Positions 17,793 through 26,935 of a stretch of DNA of 64,000 nt are shown piece after piece. This DNA is from Bacteroidales bacterium M7. GTDB lineage: Bacteria > Bacteroidota > Bacteroidia > Bacteroidales > Muribaculaceae. Each line of letters opens with the position of its first letter. Positions within the stretch are counted from its first letter, which is position 1. The translations under genes were made by a program, and so were the position numbers. Below the pieces are notes generated by a model. The model was not told where the DNA came from. It saw nothing but the letters and a program-made list of their open reading frames with translations, and did no database searches. The stretch is from contig LUJR01000045.1 of assembly GCA_001689515.1 (NCBI GenBank), forward strand, positions 1-64,000, in the 5' to 3' direction.

Positions 17793-18869
17793 ATGAAAAA
17801 ACTCACACTGCTATTAGCCGCGTTGCTGTCACTGACGGCAATCGGACTCAACGCACAGAACCCCTCTGCACCTAAGACCGCCTACAAAGTCTATGGAGTG
17901 GGATTCTATAACCTTGAAAACCTCTTTGACACCATCCCCAACAATCCTCTCGGCCGTGACCTGGAATACACCCCCGAGGGTAAGAACCAGTGGACAGGTG
18001 AGCGCTATTGGAGCAAAATCTCCAATCTCGCACGTACCATCAGCGCCATGACCACAAAGACCACCCCTAACGGACCTGCGATACTCGGTGTCAGCGAGAT
18101 TGAAAACGCTTCCGTGCTCAACGACCTCGTACGCGACCCCCAGATACGCCGCTGGAACCTCCAGGTAGTGCACCACGACTCGCCCGACCGTCGTGGTGTC
18201 GATGTGGGTCTCCTCTATAATCCCCGCTACTTCGAGGTGGTCAATGTCACCAACCACCTCCTCACAGTGCCCAACAACCCCGACTTCCGCACCCGTGACC
18301 AGATGTGTGTGGTAGGGCTGCTCGGTGGTGACCCGCTGGCGGTGATAGTCAACCACTGGCCCTCGCGCCTCGGCGGACAAAAACAGAGCGAATACCTCCG
18401 TAAGGCAGCCGCTGAGCTGAGCAAGCACATCGCCGACTCCCTCTGGGCTGTCAATCCCTCGATGGGCGTTATAATCATGGGTGACCTCAACGATGACCCC
18501 TCCGACAAGTCATGCCGTGAGGTGCTCGGAGCGAAGAAACACGCCAAGGATGTCGTGGATGGCCACATGTTCTACAATCCCTGGTGGAAAATCCTTGATG
18601 ATGACGGCGTAGGCACCCTCGCCTACAAAGGTCAGTGGAACCTCTTCGACCAGATAATCCTCTCGGGCAATCTCCTCACAGGCAATCTCTCCACAGGCCT
18701 TGAGTTTGTCCGCGCCAAGGTCAACAATTTCGACTTCCTGACCACCAAGGAGGGACAGCGTCAGGGCTATCCCCTGCGCACTTTCGCTGCCGGAACATAT
18801 CTTAACGGATATTCCGACCACTACCCTACCATGGTGCTTCTCAAGCAGCCTGTAAAGCGCATCATGTGA
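17793..18869 (+). CDS. Secreted endonuclease/exonuclease/phosphatase family protein
   Basis: 358 residues from the ATG at 17793, which begins a signal peptide (MKKLTLLLAALLSLTAIGLNAQ). The DNase I-like (EEP) fold is clear: FYNLENLFDT (metal-binding Asn/Glu), GVSEIEN, RRGVDVGLLYN, VNHWPSRLGG, MGDLNDDPSD and the C-terminal YSDHYPTMVLL with the catalytic His. Members of this fold cleave nucleic acids or phosphodiesters of lipids and inositols; the substrate is not determined by these motifs. Location is periplasmic or extracellular. A lipoprotein gene follows after 26 bp. Confidence 0.88.
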   Translation: MKKLTLLLAALLSLTAIGLNAQNPSAPKTAYKVYGVGFYNLENLFDTIPNNPLGRDLEYTPEGKNQWTGERYWSKISNLARTISAMTTKTTPNGPAILGVSEIENASVLNDLVRDPQIRRWNLQVVHHDSPDRRGVDVGLLYNPRYFEVVNVTNHLLTVPNNPDFRTRDQMCVVGLLGGDPLAVIVNHWPSRLGGQKQSEYLRKAAAELSKHIADSLWAVNPSMGVIIMGDLNDDPSDKSCREVLGAKKHAKDVVDGHMFYNPWWKILDDDGVGTLAYKGQWNLFDQIILSGNLLTGNLSTGLEFVRAKVNNFDFLTTKEGQRQGYPLRTFAAGTYLNGYSDHYPTMVLLKQPVKRIM

Positions 18870-18895
18870 TGACGCTGCAGGTCCAATTCTGACTT

Positions 18896-19954
18896 ATGAA
18901 CCGACTTACACGATACCTTACCCTCATTCCGGCGCTCATGTTGATGATACTGGGCGCCGGATGTTCACATCCTGACTCCTTCACCATCACCGGTAAAATC
19001 ACAGATTTCGCCGACCGACCGGTCAAGGTGGTAATCTACAATTCCGACTCCGTAAAGACTGTCTCGACACAGGCTGCCACAGGACGTTTTACCCTCAAAA
19101 GCTCATCGGCTGACTATGCCATAGCCGTCATCAGCTCCATGTCGTCAGGCTCATCGGTCAGACTGCTCGTGCGCAACGGTGAGAAAATCACCCTTGAAGG
19201 TCCCACTCTCGACAGCCTGACTATCAAAGGAAGCAAAACTAACGAACAGATTGCCGATTTCATCGATGCCAATCCAGGGATATTCGACGGCGTCTACCCT
19301 GCCTCATCATCATCCACGCTTCCCATCAGCGAGACTGCCGTCAACAAGCTGATTGCTGACTATGTGGACAAGGAAGGCACGACTCCTGCGGCTGCGTTTC
19401 TGCTTGCAGTATACTATAATCCGACCCTCAATCCATCACAAGCAGCAGCCCTGATCAACCGCTTTGATTCCAATGAGGAGACTCGCTCGCTGCTCGCATC
19501 AATCAGCGATGCTGTCAAAAACGAACTCAACACCGCCCGTTCGGCGCGTGTACACTCCTTCAATCTGCCAGCCGCCGGGGATTCTACCGTAAAATTCTCT
19601 CCGTCAGCACAGAGCTATTCGCTCCTGGCATTCACAGCATCAGATGCCCGACGCAAGGAGCTGACATCACGTCTCCGTGACCTCTCAGACGCCTATCCGC
19701 GCAAGTCTCTCCGCGTCATAGAGATGTCACTCTGCGGCGACTCGGCAACATGGAAAAGCGTCATCAAACGCGACACTCTCGTCAACTGGTCACGCATCCT
19801 GCTTCCTGGGGGACCAGCCGCATTGCAGGTACGCCATCTCAACATAGGTCAGGCTCCATATTACATACTCTCCGACTCCACAGGCGGTCAGATCTACCGC
19901 GGACCGGCTCTGGATGCCGCAATCGATTCGCTTGACCGCCGTATCGCCCGATAA
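18896..19954 (+). CDS. Lipoprotein with DUF4369-like N-terminal domain
   Basis: 352 residues. A signal peptide ends in lipobox LGAGC (Cys24 approximately). The following beta-rich stretch (SFTITGKITD, LLVRNGEKITLEG) resembles the DUF4369 domain that usually precedes a thioredoxin domain in Bacteroidota TlpA-like proteins. The C-terminal part (about 210-350) has no CXXC, so if it is thioredoxin-like it has lost redox activity. It follows the EEP gene by 26 bp and precedes the yifB gene by 20 bp. Function unknown. Confidence 0.7.
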   Translation: MNRLTRYLTLIPALMLMILGAGCSHPDSFTITGKITDFADRPVKVVIYNSDSVKTVSTQAATGRFTLKSSSADYAIAVISSMSSGSSVRLLVRNGEKITLEGPTLDSLTIKGSKTNEQIADFIDANPGIFDGVYPASSSSTLPISETAVNKLIADYVDKEGTTPAAAFLLAVYYNPTLNPSQAAALINRFDSNEETRSLLASISDAVKNELNTARSARVHSFNLPAAGDSTVKFSPSAQSYSLLAFTASDARRKELTSRLRDLSDAYPRKSLRVIEMSLCGDSATWKSVIKRDTLVNWSRILLPGGPAALQVRHLNIGQAPYYILSDSTGGQIYRGPALDAAIDSLDRRIAR

Positions 19955-19974
19955 CAAACTTAAACCACGCCGCC

Positions 19975-21534
19975 ATGCTTATCAAGACCTACTGCGCAGC
20001 ACTCCAAGGCATAGATGCCATACCGGTAACCATAGAGGTGGCATCTGACCGCGGACTGATGTTCACGATGGTAGGCATGGCTGACACTGCCGTGCGCGAG
20101 AGCCAGCAGCGTGTACAGCTTGCCATCACCAAGAGCGGACGACAATATCCCCACCGCAACATCGTCATCAATCTCTCCCCGGCAGACATCCGCAAAGAAG
20201 GAGCGAGCTACGACCTCCCCATAGCCGTAGGGATGCTCGTGGCTTCGGATCTTGTCAGCTGCAACGACATCGACCGATATATGATAATAGGGGAGTTGTC
20301 GCTTGACGGCTCGGTACTCCCGGTCAAAGGCATCCTCCCGATGGCTATACTTGCCCGCGAGATGGGACTAAAAGGGATGATAGTCCCGTCAGCCAACGCC
20401 ACGGAGGCAGCCGTGGTCAACAACATAGACGTATTCGGTGCCGACAACCTCAACCAGGTGCTCGACCATCTCTCGGGCATTACGCCCATGCAGCCGGTCG
20501 TGGTCAATACACGCGAGGAGTTTGCCCGCAACTCATCGGTATTCGACTATGATTTCGCCGATGTCAAGGGGCAAGAGACCGTCAAACGTGCCTTCGAGGT
20601 GGCATGTGCCGGAGGGCACAACATAATCCTCGTCGGACCTCCTGGCTCCGGCAAATCCATGATGGCAAAGCGGCTGCCGTCCATCCTCCCTCCGCTGACG
20701 CTCTCCGAAGCCCTCGAAACTACCAAAATCCACAGCGTCGCAGGCAAACTGCATCGTGGCTCCATGCTGATGACAGCCCGGCCGTTTCGTTCGCCACATC
20801 ACACCATCTCCCCTGTGGCTCTCGTAGGAGGCGGCTCAAATCCGATGCCAGGTGAGATATCACTCGCTCACAACGGTGTGCTTTTTCTTGACGAGTTCCC
20901 CGAGTTCTCCCGGCAGGTGCTCGAGGTGATGCGCCAGCCGCTTGAAGACCGCCACATATCCATCTCCCGTGCCAAATACGCCGTTGACTATCCGGCATCG
21001 TTCATGCTCGTGGCATCGATGAATCCATGTCCCTGCGGCTACTACAACCATCCTACCAAGCCGTGCACTTGCGCACCCGGAGCCGTGCAACGCTATCTGA
21101 GCCGCATATCAGGGCCTCTGCTTGACCGCATAGACATACAGGTGGAAATCATGCCCGTGCCGTTTGACGAACTCTCATCGGCTTCTGAGGGCGAACGGAG
21201 CGCATCCATCCGCGAGCGCGTCATCGCCGCCCGCGCCATCCAGTCAGCCCGCTACGCCGGTATCCCAGGGGTGCACTGCAACGCCCAGATGACATCAGCC
21301 CTCATCAAGCAGCATGTCCGCCTCGACCGCGAAAGCATAGCCCGCATCCGCGATGCCATGCAGCGTCTCGACATGTCGGCACGCGCCTACGACCGTATCC
21401 TCAAGGTCGCCCGCACCATCGCCGACCTCGACGGCTCCGAAGAAGTCCTCCCCCGCCACGTCAGCGAAGCCATCAACTACCGCTCCCTCGACCGCTGCAC
21501 CTGGGGCGCCACCTCCCCCAAGTCCCCCTTTTAA
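19975..21534 (+). CDS. comM: YifB/ComM-family Mg-chelatase-like AAA+ ATPase
   Basis: 519 residues. N-terminal Lon-like ChlI domain (residues 20-140, with NLSPADIRKEGASYDLPIA), then an AAA+ core: Walker A GPPGSGKSMMAKRLPS (about 220-235), Walker B GVLFLDEFPEF, and the MNPCPCGYY plus CTCAPG cysteine motif, with arginine finger region RISGPLLDRIDI. Family knowledge: ComM is a branch-migration helicase acting in natural transformation and recombination; YifB proteins are widespread also in bacteria not known to be competent. Base composition drops abruptly right after this gene. Confidence 0.92.
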   Translation: MLIKTYCAALQGIDAIPVTIEVASDRGLMFTMVGMADTAVRESQQRVQLAITKSGRQYPHRNIVINLSPADIRKEGASYDLPIAVGMLVASDLVSCNDIDRYMIIGELSLDGSVLPVKGILPMAILAREMGLKGMIVPSANATEAAVVNNIDVFGADNLNQVLDHLSGITPMQPVVVNTREEFARNSSVFDYDFADVKGQETVKRAFEVACAGGHNIILVGPPGSGKSMMAKRLPSILPPLTLSEALETTKIHSVAGKLHRGSMLMTARPFRSPHHTISPVALVGGGSNPMPGEISLAHNGVLFLDEFPEFSRQVLEVMRQPLEDRHISISRAKYAVDYPASFMLVASMNPCPCGYYNHPTKPCTCAPGAVQRYLSRISGPLLDRIDIQVEIMPVPFDELSSASEGERSASIRERVIAARAIQSARYAGIPGVHCNAQMTSALIKQHVRLDRESIARIRDAMQRLDMSARAYDRILKVARTIADLDGSEEVLPRHVSEAINYRSLDRCTWGATSPKSPF

Positions 21535-21626
21535 AATAAACCTGATACATCAAGCCACTATACATTGCTCTTACAGCATCTGCCCGAGCAATCAAAACGA
21601 TAGGGCTTATAGATAAGATCCATAAT

Positions 21627-21845
21627 ATGAAAACTTTACATGTTGCTTTTATTACACTTATTCTGATATCATCTATAATTATAATGTCTGGATGCCGAGA
21701 AAAAAACAACACCCAAACCACTGATGATGCTTATTACACTTATGATACACTATATGTTGATAGCGTTGATATAATTGATTTCGCAGATACGTGCGTATGC
21801 GATTCGGTCGAACATGTTTATGATGAGAATATTATTGAAAAATAA
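21627..21845 (+). CDS. Small AT-rich predicted lipoprotein
   Basis: 72 residues: a hydrophobic signal segment (about 5-21) ending in lipobox IIMSGC, then a short acidic tail rich in Asp and Tyr (TDDAYYTYDTLYVDSVD). It lies 6 bp before the next gene and shares its low GC content, so the two form one unit. I recognise no family. The predicted product is a small surface or periplasmic lipoprotein. Confidence 0.6.
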   Translation: MKTLHVAFITLILISSIIIMSGCREKNNTQTTDDAYYTYDTLYVDSVDIIDFADTCVCDSVEHVYDENIIEK

Positions 21846-21851
21846 AGAGTT

Positions 21852-23009
21852 ATGCTCTCTTTCTTTAGTTATGTTGCAGCCTTTTTAGTCTTCTTAGGCA
21901 AATTTAGGAGAAGATGGCTTTGGCTACCCACTGTAATTATCGGTGTACTCTTATTCTGGGTATTTTTAACTTGGAACAGGGTTCCATCGTTTTGTGACAA
22001 CATAGAGATTATACCGATATATCATACCGATGGTTCTGCTATTACTGTCTCAATAAAGCATCCATACTTCACTTTTAATAGTTTCAGTGATGATTTCTGT
22101 GGTTTCTGGAGTGACTATGGGACATCTTTTAGTGGCGTATTTTTTTCTATAAGCAATGATTCTGTTGGATTTCATGAAAAACCCTCACATACTTATAATA
22201 ATCAAAAATTTAATGCTGAGATTCGTGAGTTATTTCCTCTTCGTAATTTAGATTCTATTGGATTGAAGTATGAGTTCCGGGTCCGAAAGGAACTGTTTGG
22301 CAATATGGATTCAAGAAATGCCCATAACCAGCTGATTCGCGCTTGGGATGACAAAGGTTTTTCTGTTGTTAAAAGGACTGCAAAATATCATGATAATGTA
22401 TGTGTAGATTCAATCAGGGCACTTGCCGGCGTGAATAGATTCTGGTCTTCTAACGTTCCAGTTGGATATAGGACTACAATGTACTATACACTCATGCGCT
22501 TGCTTCGAATGGAAGATATATCTCAATTTAACTATAGCCTTGTCTTGTCTGATAGAGCATCTTGCATAAATAGACTCGAACTGGATTTTGGTGGTCCTAT
22601 GGAAATAAAAGGAATATGGCCAACTCCTGATATTGTTGAACCTTCACGAATTATATACATTTCAAAGGACAAACTATCACAGGTTAAGGATGCAGGCATT
22701 ATAAAGATGTTCTGTCAGAGTTTAGAATCTGCGACTGTCCAGAATGTTCGACTGTTCATTCTGACGACAGTGGTATCTCTTTGCTTTGCATATACCTTAA
22801 GAGAGTTTGGAGTATTTATACTATTCTGTTGCAGATGGATAAAGAAAAAATGCAGCACAGATAAAAAAATTATAGAGGCGAGATTTGGAAAAACGAGAAT
22901 GAGTCTGCACAACTTCTGTAAGACACTCGGTAAGAGAATATCTCATATTTGGCAGGTTACATTTAGATGTATAAACTTTCAAAATTCATGTAAAAAATTT
23001 AAGGACTAA
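21852..23009 (+). CDS. Unknown membrane protein in an AT-rich islet
   Basis: 385 residues with a hydrophobic N-terminus (two adjacent segments, about 3-16 and 24-40), a roughly 260-residue hydrophilic, probably extracytoplasmic region, a second membrane segment at about 303-325 and a basic Cys/Lys-rich cytoplasmic tail. No known motif recognised. The gene is visibly AT-rich, with codon use unlike the GC-rich neighbours, and is paired with the small lipoprotein gene just upstream. This suggests recent acquisition of a two-gene cassette between yifB and crcB. Confidence 0.65.
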   Translation: MLSFFSYVAAFLVFLGKFRRRWLWLPTVIIGVLLFWVFLTWNRVPSFCDNIEIIPIYHTDGSAITVSIKHPYFTFNSFSDDFCGFWSDYGTSFSGVFFSISNDSVGFHEKPSHTYNNQKFNAEIRELFPLRNLDSIGLKYEFRVRKELFGNMDSRNAHNQLIRAWDDKGFSVVKRTAKYHDNVCVDSIRALAGVNRFWSSNVPVGYRTTMYYTLMRLLRMEDISQFNYSLVLSDRASCINRLELDFGGPMEIKGIWPTPDIVEPSRIIYISKDKLSQVKDAGIIKMFCQSLESATVQNVRLFILTTVVSLCFAYTLREFGVFILFCCRWIKKKCSTDKKIIEARFGKTRMSLHNFCKTLGKRISHIWQVTFRCINFQNSCKKFKD

Positions 23010-23037
23010 TCAAGTTGCAGTAAGTATTATCAACGAT

Positions 23038-23100
23038 AATACCATAAAAAAGCCATGCATTCGTCATTGATTGTGACGAATGCATGGCATCTTATGGTAT
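23038..23100. terminator. Bidirectional terminator between the AT-rich islet and crcB
   Basis: Perfect 15-bp stem GCCATGCATTCGTCA (23052-23066) with its complement at 23074-23088 and a 7-nt loop; outer bases ACCATAA and TTATGGT can extend it. Minus-strand reading is followed by TTTTTT. It sits between convergent genes. Confidence 0.85.
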
Positions 23101-23109
23101 TATTATTTT

Positions 23110-23481
23110 TCAGCGGATGAGTGCGCGGCCTCCCCATACGAGCAGCACGCCAAACACTACGCTCATGGCGAGGTAGGCACTGAATGTCAGCCAGTCACCT
23201 TTCTGTCCGAGCACCCACATGTCGTCGGCAAACGAAGAGAATGTGGTGAAACCGCCGCAGAAACCGGTGATAAGCAGCACATTTTCCTGTGCCGTCATCA
23301 CCTCCGCCTTCTCAAGCAGCCCGAAGAACAAGCCGATAATGAAGCAGCCGATGATGTTGACCATGAAAGTACCCATGGGAAATGATCCGTGCCACATGCC
23401 CGAGCACCATTTGCCCACCAAATAACGTCCGCAGGTGCCGACAAAACCGCCACAACCTGCTATAAGCATCATTTTAAACAT
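23110..23481 (-). CDS. crcB: Fluoride-specific ion channel CrcB/Fluc
   Basis: 123 residues with four membrane helices, the normal size for Fluc dimers that export fluoride. Signatures: GCGGFVGTCGRYLVG near the N-terminus, GTFMVNIIGCFIIGLFFG (about 37-54) with the pore Asn, and GFCGGFTTFSSF (about 73-84) with the Phe-box and central sodium site. I looked for a fluoride riboswitch in the roughly 190 bp upstream and saw none. Confidence 0.94.
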   Translation of the reverse strand: MFKMMLIAGCGGFVGTCGRYLVGKWCSGMWHGSFPMGTFMVNIIGCFIIGLFFGLLEKAEVMTAQENVLLITGFCGGFTTFSSFADDMWVLGQKGDWLTFSAYLAMSVVFGVLLVWGGRALIR

Positions 23482-23561
23482 AGTAGAAAAGTATTTTACA
23501 AAATTGATGTGATGTAGTTACAGTTTATCAACATTTCTTACCACGCAAAAGTTCGTTTCTT

Positions 23562-23588
23562 TGTAGGGACATGCCATGGCATGTCCGC
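23562..23588 (+). repeat. REP element 2
   Basis: GTAG, stem GGACATGCC, spacer AT, stem GGCATGTCC, GC. It lies between the divergent genes crcB and bioB. Confidence 0.85.
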
Positions 23589-23640
23589 AACCCGTTCACA
23601 TCCCCCATAACATGATTTTCAGGTTGTCAGAAGAAATGGC

Positions 23641-23648
23641 TACATTTG
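23641..23648 (+). promoter_or_regulatory. -7 element of bioB
   Basis: TACATTTG, 26 bp before the bioB ATG. No clear -33. Confidence 0.45.
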
Positions 23649-23673
23649 CATAGCAAATAAAATCCGAATTACG

Positions 23674-24642
23674 ATGAAAAACAGTTCATTATCCGATATA
23701 GAAACGCGGTGCCTGTCAGGTGTAGGAGCCACCGTAGACGAAGCCCTCGCCTTGGATGCTGCATGCTCTACTGACGAACTGTGCGATGCTGCCGACCGCG
23801 TCCGCATCGCTCTCCATGGTAACCGTGTAGACACATGCTCGATAGCCAACGCCCGTTCAGGCAGGTGCACCGAAGACTGCAAATGGTGTGCCCAGTCGCG
23901 CCATTTCTCCACCGGCATAGCCGAGTACGACATTATCCCTCGCGAAGATATGCTCCGCGCCGTGCGTCTCAATGATGAGCACGGTGTGCACCGTTTCTCA
24001 CTCGTCACCAGCGGACGACGGGTTTCACGCCGCGATATAGACCGCTTTTGCGAATACTACAAAGAGGCGGCTGCCACGTCTGACCTGTGTCTGTGTGCAT
24101 CCATGGGACTGCTTGACCGCGAGTCACTGCAAGCCCTCAAAGATGCCGGGGTCAGCCGTTACCACTGTAATCTGGAGTCATCATCGGAATACTTTCCGCA
24201 ACTCTGCTCCACGCATACCCACGCCGACAAGCTCCGCACCATAGCCATGGCTCGTGAGGTAGGACTGGAGGTGTGTTCAGGAGGAATCATAGGGATGGGG
24301 GAGACGATGCGTGACCGTCTGCTCATGGTGCAAGAAGCATCACAGGCAGGGGCTGTCAGCATCCCCGTTAACATACTGCATCCCATTCCAGGTACCCCCT
24401 TAGACCATCTTCCCCTTATCAACGAGGAGGAAGTCATACGCAGCATGGCACTGATGCGCCTCATTGCCCCCAAATGCGTCATGCGACTTGCCGGAGGCAG
24501 AGCAAGACTCTCCAAAGCCAGCATGCGCCGCATCATGCGCGGAGGCATGAACGGAGCCATCGTGGGAGATCTGCTGACCACTATAGGCAACACTCTTGAC
24601 GATGACCGACAGCTCTTCCATGACACCGGCTTCGAGATGTGA
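23674..24642 (+). CDS. bioB: Biotin synthase
   Basis: Radical SAM enzyme inserting sulfur into dethiobiotin. 322 residues. The [4Fe-4S] motif is CTEDCKWC (Cys65, Cys69, Cys72). NARSGRC and WCAQS around it follow the BioB pattern, and CSGGIIGMGE, NILHPIPGTPL and MRLAGGRARL (with the Arg of the [2Fe-2S] site) are also seen. No other biotin gene is next to it, so it is a stand-alone locus here. The related enzyme HydE is less likely given the PVNILHPIPGTP stretch. Confidence 0.9.
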   Translation: MKNSSLSDIETRCLSGVGATVDEALALDAACSTDELCDAADRVRIALHGNRVDTCSIANARSGRCTEDCKWCAQSRHFSTGIAEYDIIPREDMLRAVRLNDEHGVHRFSLVTSGRRVSRRDIDRFCEYYKEAAATSDLCLCASMGLLDRESLQALKDAGVSRYHCNLESSSEYFPQLCSTHTHADKLRTIAMAREVGLEVCSGGIIGMGETMRDRLLMVQEASQAGAVSIPVNILHPIPGTPLDHLPLINEEEVIRSMALMRLIAPKCVMRLAGGRARLSKASMRRIMRGGMNGAIVGDLLTTIGNTLDDDRQLFHDTGFEM

Positions 24643-24665
24643 TATTATCATTAACGTATAAATTC

Positions 24666-24701
24666 TTATACGATTTATATGAGTTATAAGAATTATAAGA
24701 C
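24666..24701. repeat. 9-bp tandem repeat, TTATAARNN type (4 units)
   Basis: Units TTATACGAT, TTATATGAG, TTATAAGAA, TTATAAGAC, ending 9 bp before the dtd start codon. Confidence 0.8.
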
Positions 24702-24710
24702 ATTACACTT

Positions 24711-25163
24711 ATGAGACTCGTAATCCAGCGCGTGACACAAGCCTCCGTGACCATCGCAGGCAACCTCCACAGCTCCATAGGCGCGGGCTTAATGGTACTC
24801 GTAGGCGTGGAGACAGGGGACACCCCGGATGATGCCCGCTGGCTCGCTGCAAAGACAGCCGGACTGCGCATATTTGACGATGTCGACGGCGTAATGAACC
24901 TCTCGGTCGAGCAGACAGGCGGCGAAATCCTCGCCGTAAGCCAGTTCACGCTTACAGCTTCCACCCGCAAGGGCAACCGTCCCAGCTATATTCGTGCCGC
25001 TGGTCACGACCTCGCCGTGCCCCTATACCAGCTCTATTGCGATGAACTGACACGCATTCTAGGCAGAGAAACCCGCCAAGGCGTCTTCGGTGCCGACATG
25101 CAGGTAGCCCTGGTCAATTCCGGACCCGTCACCATCATCATTGATTCACGCCTCCGCGAATAA
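24711..25163 (+). CDS. dtd: D-aminoacyl-tRNA deacylase
   Basis: Hydrolyses D-amino acids (and glycine from tRNA-Ala) off mischarged tRNA. 150 residues, normal length. Both signature motifs are present: SQFTL (about 78-82) and the cross-subunit Gly-cisPro motif in NSGPVTIIID (about 135-144). N-terminus MRLVIQRVTQASVTI is canonical. Its leader consists almost entirely of 9-bp TTATAAG repeats. Confidence 0.97.
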   Translation: MRLVIQRVTQASVTIAGNLHSSIGAGLMVLVGVETGDTPDDARWLAAKTAGLRIFDDVDGVMNLSVEQTGGEILAVSQFTLTASTRKGNRPSYIRAAGHDLAVPLYQLYCDELTRILGRETRQGVFGADMQVALVNSGPVTIIIDSRLRE

Positions 25164-25170
25164 TGCGTAG

Positions 25171-25196
25171 TAGGGACATGCCGTGGCATGTCCCTA
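25171..25196. repeat. REP element 3 (symmetric)
   Basis: Stem GGACATGCC, spacer GT, stem GGCATGTCC, with TAG on the left and CTA on the right, so both flanks match the conserved tetranucleotide. Lies between the convergent genes dtd and the DUF2851 gene. Confidence 0.85.
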
Positions 25197-25225
25197 CAGG
25201 GATGGTACACTGATCAAGTCATGCA

Positions 25226-26518
25226 TCAGGTAGCTTTGGAGGCGAGCATGCGGTGGCCTATGCGGCAGTACAGGCACTTACGCGCCTCGCAATACTCACG
25301 GCGCAACTCTATCAGTGCCTGTGAAGTGAATGCGTCACGGCACTTCACACCAGCAGCCTCAAACATCGCGGTGATACGGTTGCTCTCAGGCTTAAGTTCC
25401 TGAAGCATAGCTATACAGCGGTCGGTCATGCCGTTGTCGCGGTGGTGTTCGCCCCAGGCATGCATCAGCGGTATCGCTACATTGATAAGCAGTCCCGTCA
25501 CTGACGAGGCACTCAGAGCCTGACGCTCCTGAGAGCCGTCAGAAGCCACGCCACGCTCGCTGAAAGTGTAATGCGTAGCCCAGTAGCCGCTAAGGGTCAC
25601 ATCAAAGAGCCTCCTCAGTGCCTCCACATCCTCAGCCTCCACGATCCGCGACATCAGCTGCGGAAGGCGTCTGACCATCTGCGCCAGCAGAGCCACGCGA
25701 CGGTGGGGAAAATTCTGCGGACGCATCCGTCCCGATTTCCACCCTGGTGAATTCACCTGCCGCAGCCCGAATTTCTTCTGCATGAACTCGTATTCCCTCG
25801 TCAGAGCCAGCGCATAGCGGCTGTCAAGCGGTATCCCCTCCAGCAGTCCGCTTTGACCGAAGAGCATCGCTTCCACCGTCAGCTCGCTGTCGGCATGACG
25901 CGCCAGGAATCCGTAGGGAGTAGCCATCGCCAGCCGCTCAAATGGTTCGGAGTTGGTGCCGAAGCCCAGCGCACGGGCAAGCGTGACATAGACCGCCTCG
26001 CGCCAGTCATTGTTGTAACGCCCCAGCAGCCCCTTGATCCTCGCGCTTTTAGCGTAAAGACGCTCTATGCCCAAGGCACTCAGCCAGTCGGTCAGATGCA
26101 GGGGTGGGAAAGTGGCGATGAACTCGCGGCATGGCAGGTCACGCTCGGCGCGCGTCACAAGAGCATTGTAATGGTCGGCGAAATTGACGCGAACAGGCAG
26201 CACCATCTGAGGTATAACATTGCCGTCGGGACGGTGGACAGGCATATCGTCATGATATACCACATGTAGTATCACACTGTCATAAGCCCGGTCATGGTCA
26301 TGTCCATGGCGCATCCAGTCGCTCGCACGGACATGTATCTCCACATTCCCTACCCACATATCCCCGTCGATTCTCACCTTCGCGTTGAAGAAGTCCGGTC
26401 CAGAACCCTCGTTGAGCAGTCCAGGGTCGATGATCTGCACACCGCGCCCGTCCACAGTGCTCATAGCCCCGGGACGCAGCAGCCTGTGCTGCCATATATA
26501 CTGCATCAACTTCTCCAT
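25226..26518 (-). CDS. DUF2851 family protein
   Basis: 430 residues. The N-terminus matches the DUF2851 pattern: MEKLMQYIWQHRLL, IIDPGLLNEGSGPDFFNAKV (about 29-48), GNVEIHVRASDW (about 57-68) and YDSVILHVVYHDD (about 79-91). The acidic and histidine residues in this region (GPDF, EIH, SDW, HGHDHD) have a nuclease-like look, but that is my inference; the family is uncharacterised as far as I know. The C-terminal half is helical, with paired cysteines near the end (CLYC). Known to be common in Bacteroidota genomes. Confidence 0.8.
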   Translation of the reverse strand: MEKLMQYIWQHRLLRPGAMSTVDGRGVQIIDPGLLNEGSGPDFFNAKVRIDGDMWVGNVEIHVRASDWMRHGHDHDRAYDSVILHVVYHDDMPVHRPDGNVIPQMVLPVRVNFADHYNALVTRAERDLPCREFIATFPPLHLTDWLSALGIERLYAKSARIKGLLGRYNNDWREAVYVTLARALGFGTNSEPFERLAMATPYGFLARHADSELTVEAMLFGQSGLLEGIPLDSRYALALTREYEFMQKKFGLRQVNSPGWKSGRMRPQNFPHRRVALLAQMVRRLPQLMSRIVEAEDVEALRRLFDVTLSGYWATHYTFSERGVASDGSQERQALSASSVTGLLINVAIPLMHAWGEHHRDNGMTDRCIAMLQELKPESNRITAMFEAAGVKCRDAFTSQALIELRREYCEARKCLYCRIGHRMLASKAT

Positions 26519-26713
26519 AACCCTATGTCAATCAAGCCTTTCACGTCACAAGCAAAGATACACATAAATCCCACACTATCCCTAACAATCCACAAAAATT
26601 TATTTGTTAAAACAGTCATCCTCCCACCTCATCACATTATTGTCAATGTAATCCATGATTTTGTCAAACTCTCGTCCATTTGTAACTATGTGTTCATAGT
26701 AACGCGATTGCCA

Positions 26714-26737
26714 GTAGGGACGCGATACATCGCGTCC
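26714..26737 (+). repeat. REP-like element inside the RAYT gene (GGACGCGAT stem)
   Basis: GTAG then stem GGACGCGAT, spacer AC, stem ATCGCGTCC. It is in the transposase frame just before the catalytic WQSRYYEH motif, encoding GRDVSRPY. A half copy, ATCGCGTCC, follows at 26747-26755. Confidence 0.85.
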
Positions 26738-26935
26738 ACATTGAATATCGCGTCCACATTGCCGATACAATTTATTAGCTTGCCGTGTCACAGCCGCTTT
26801 TAGGGTTCCGACAATCACTGCTAATCGCGAATTGAAATGATTGTTGTCAACCGCATCACCATGATTGGGTGGTTTCAAACAACCTACATTCATACCACTA
26901 TTCTTTTCGGACTCTTTGTCGACATTATTCTTTTC

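Noticed and set aside
23482..23673. Fluoride riboswitch upstream of crcB
   Set aside because: I looked for the conserved crcB-motif pseudoknot on the minus strand and saw no convincing match; the gap holds a REP and a bioB -7 element.
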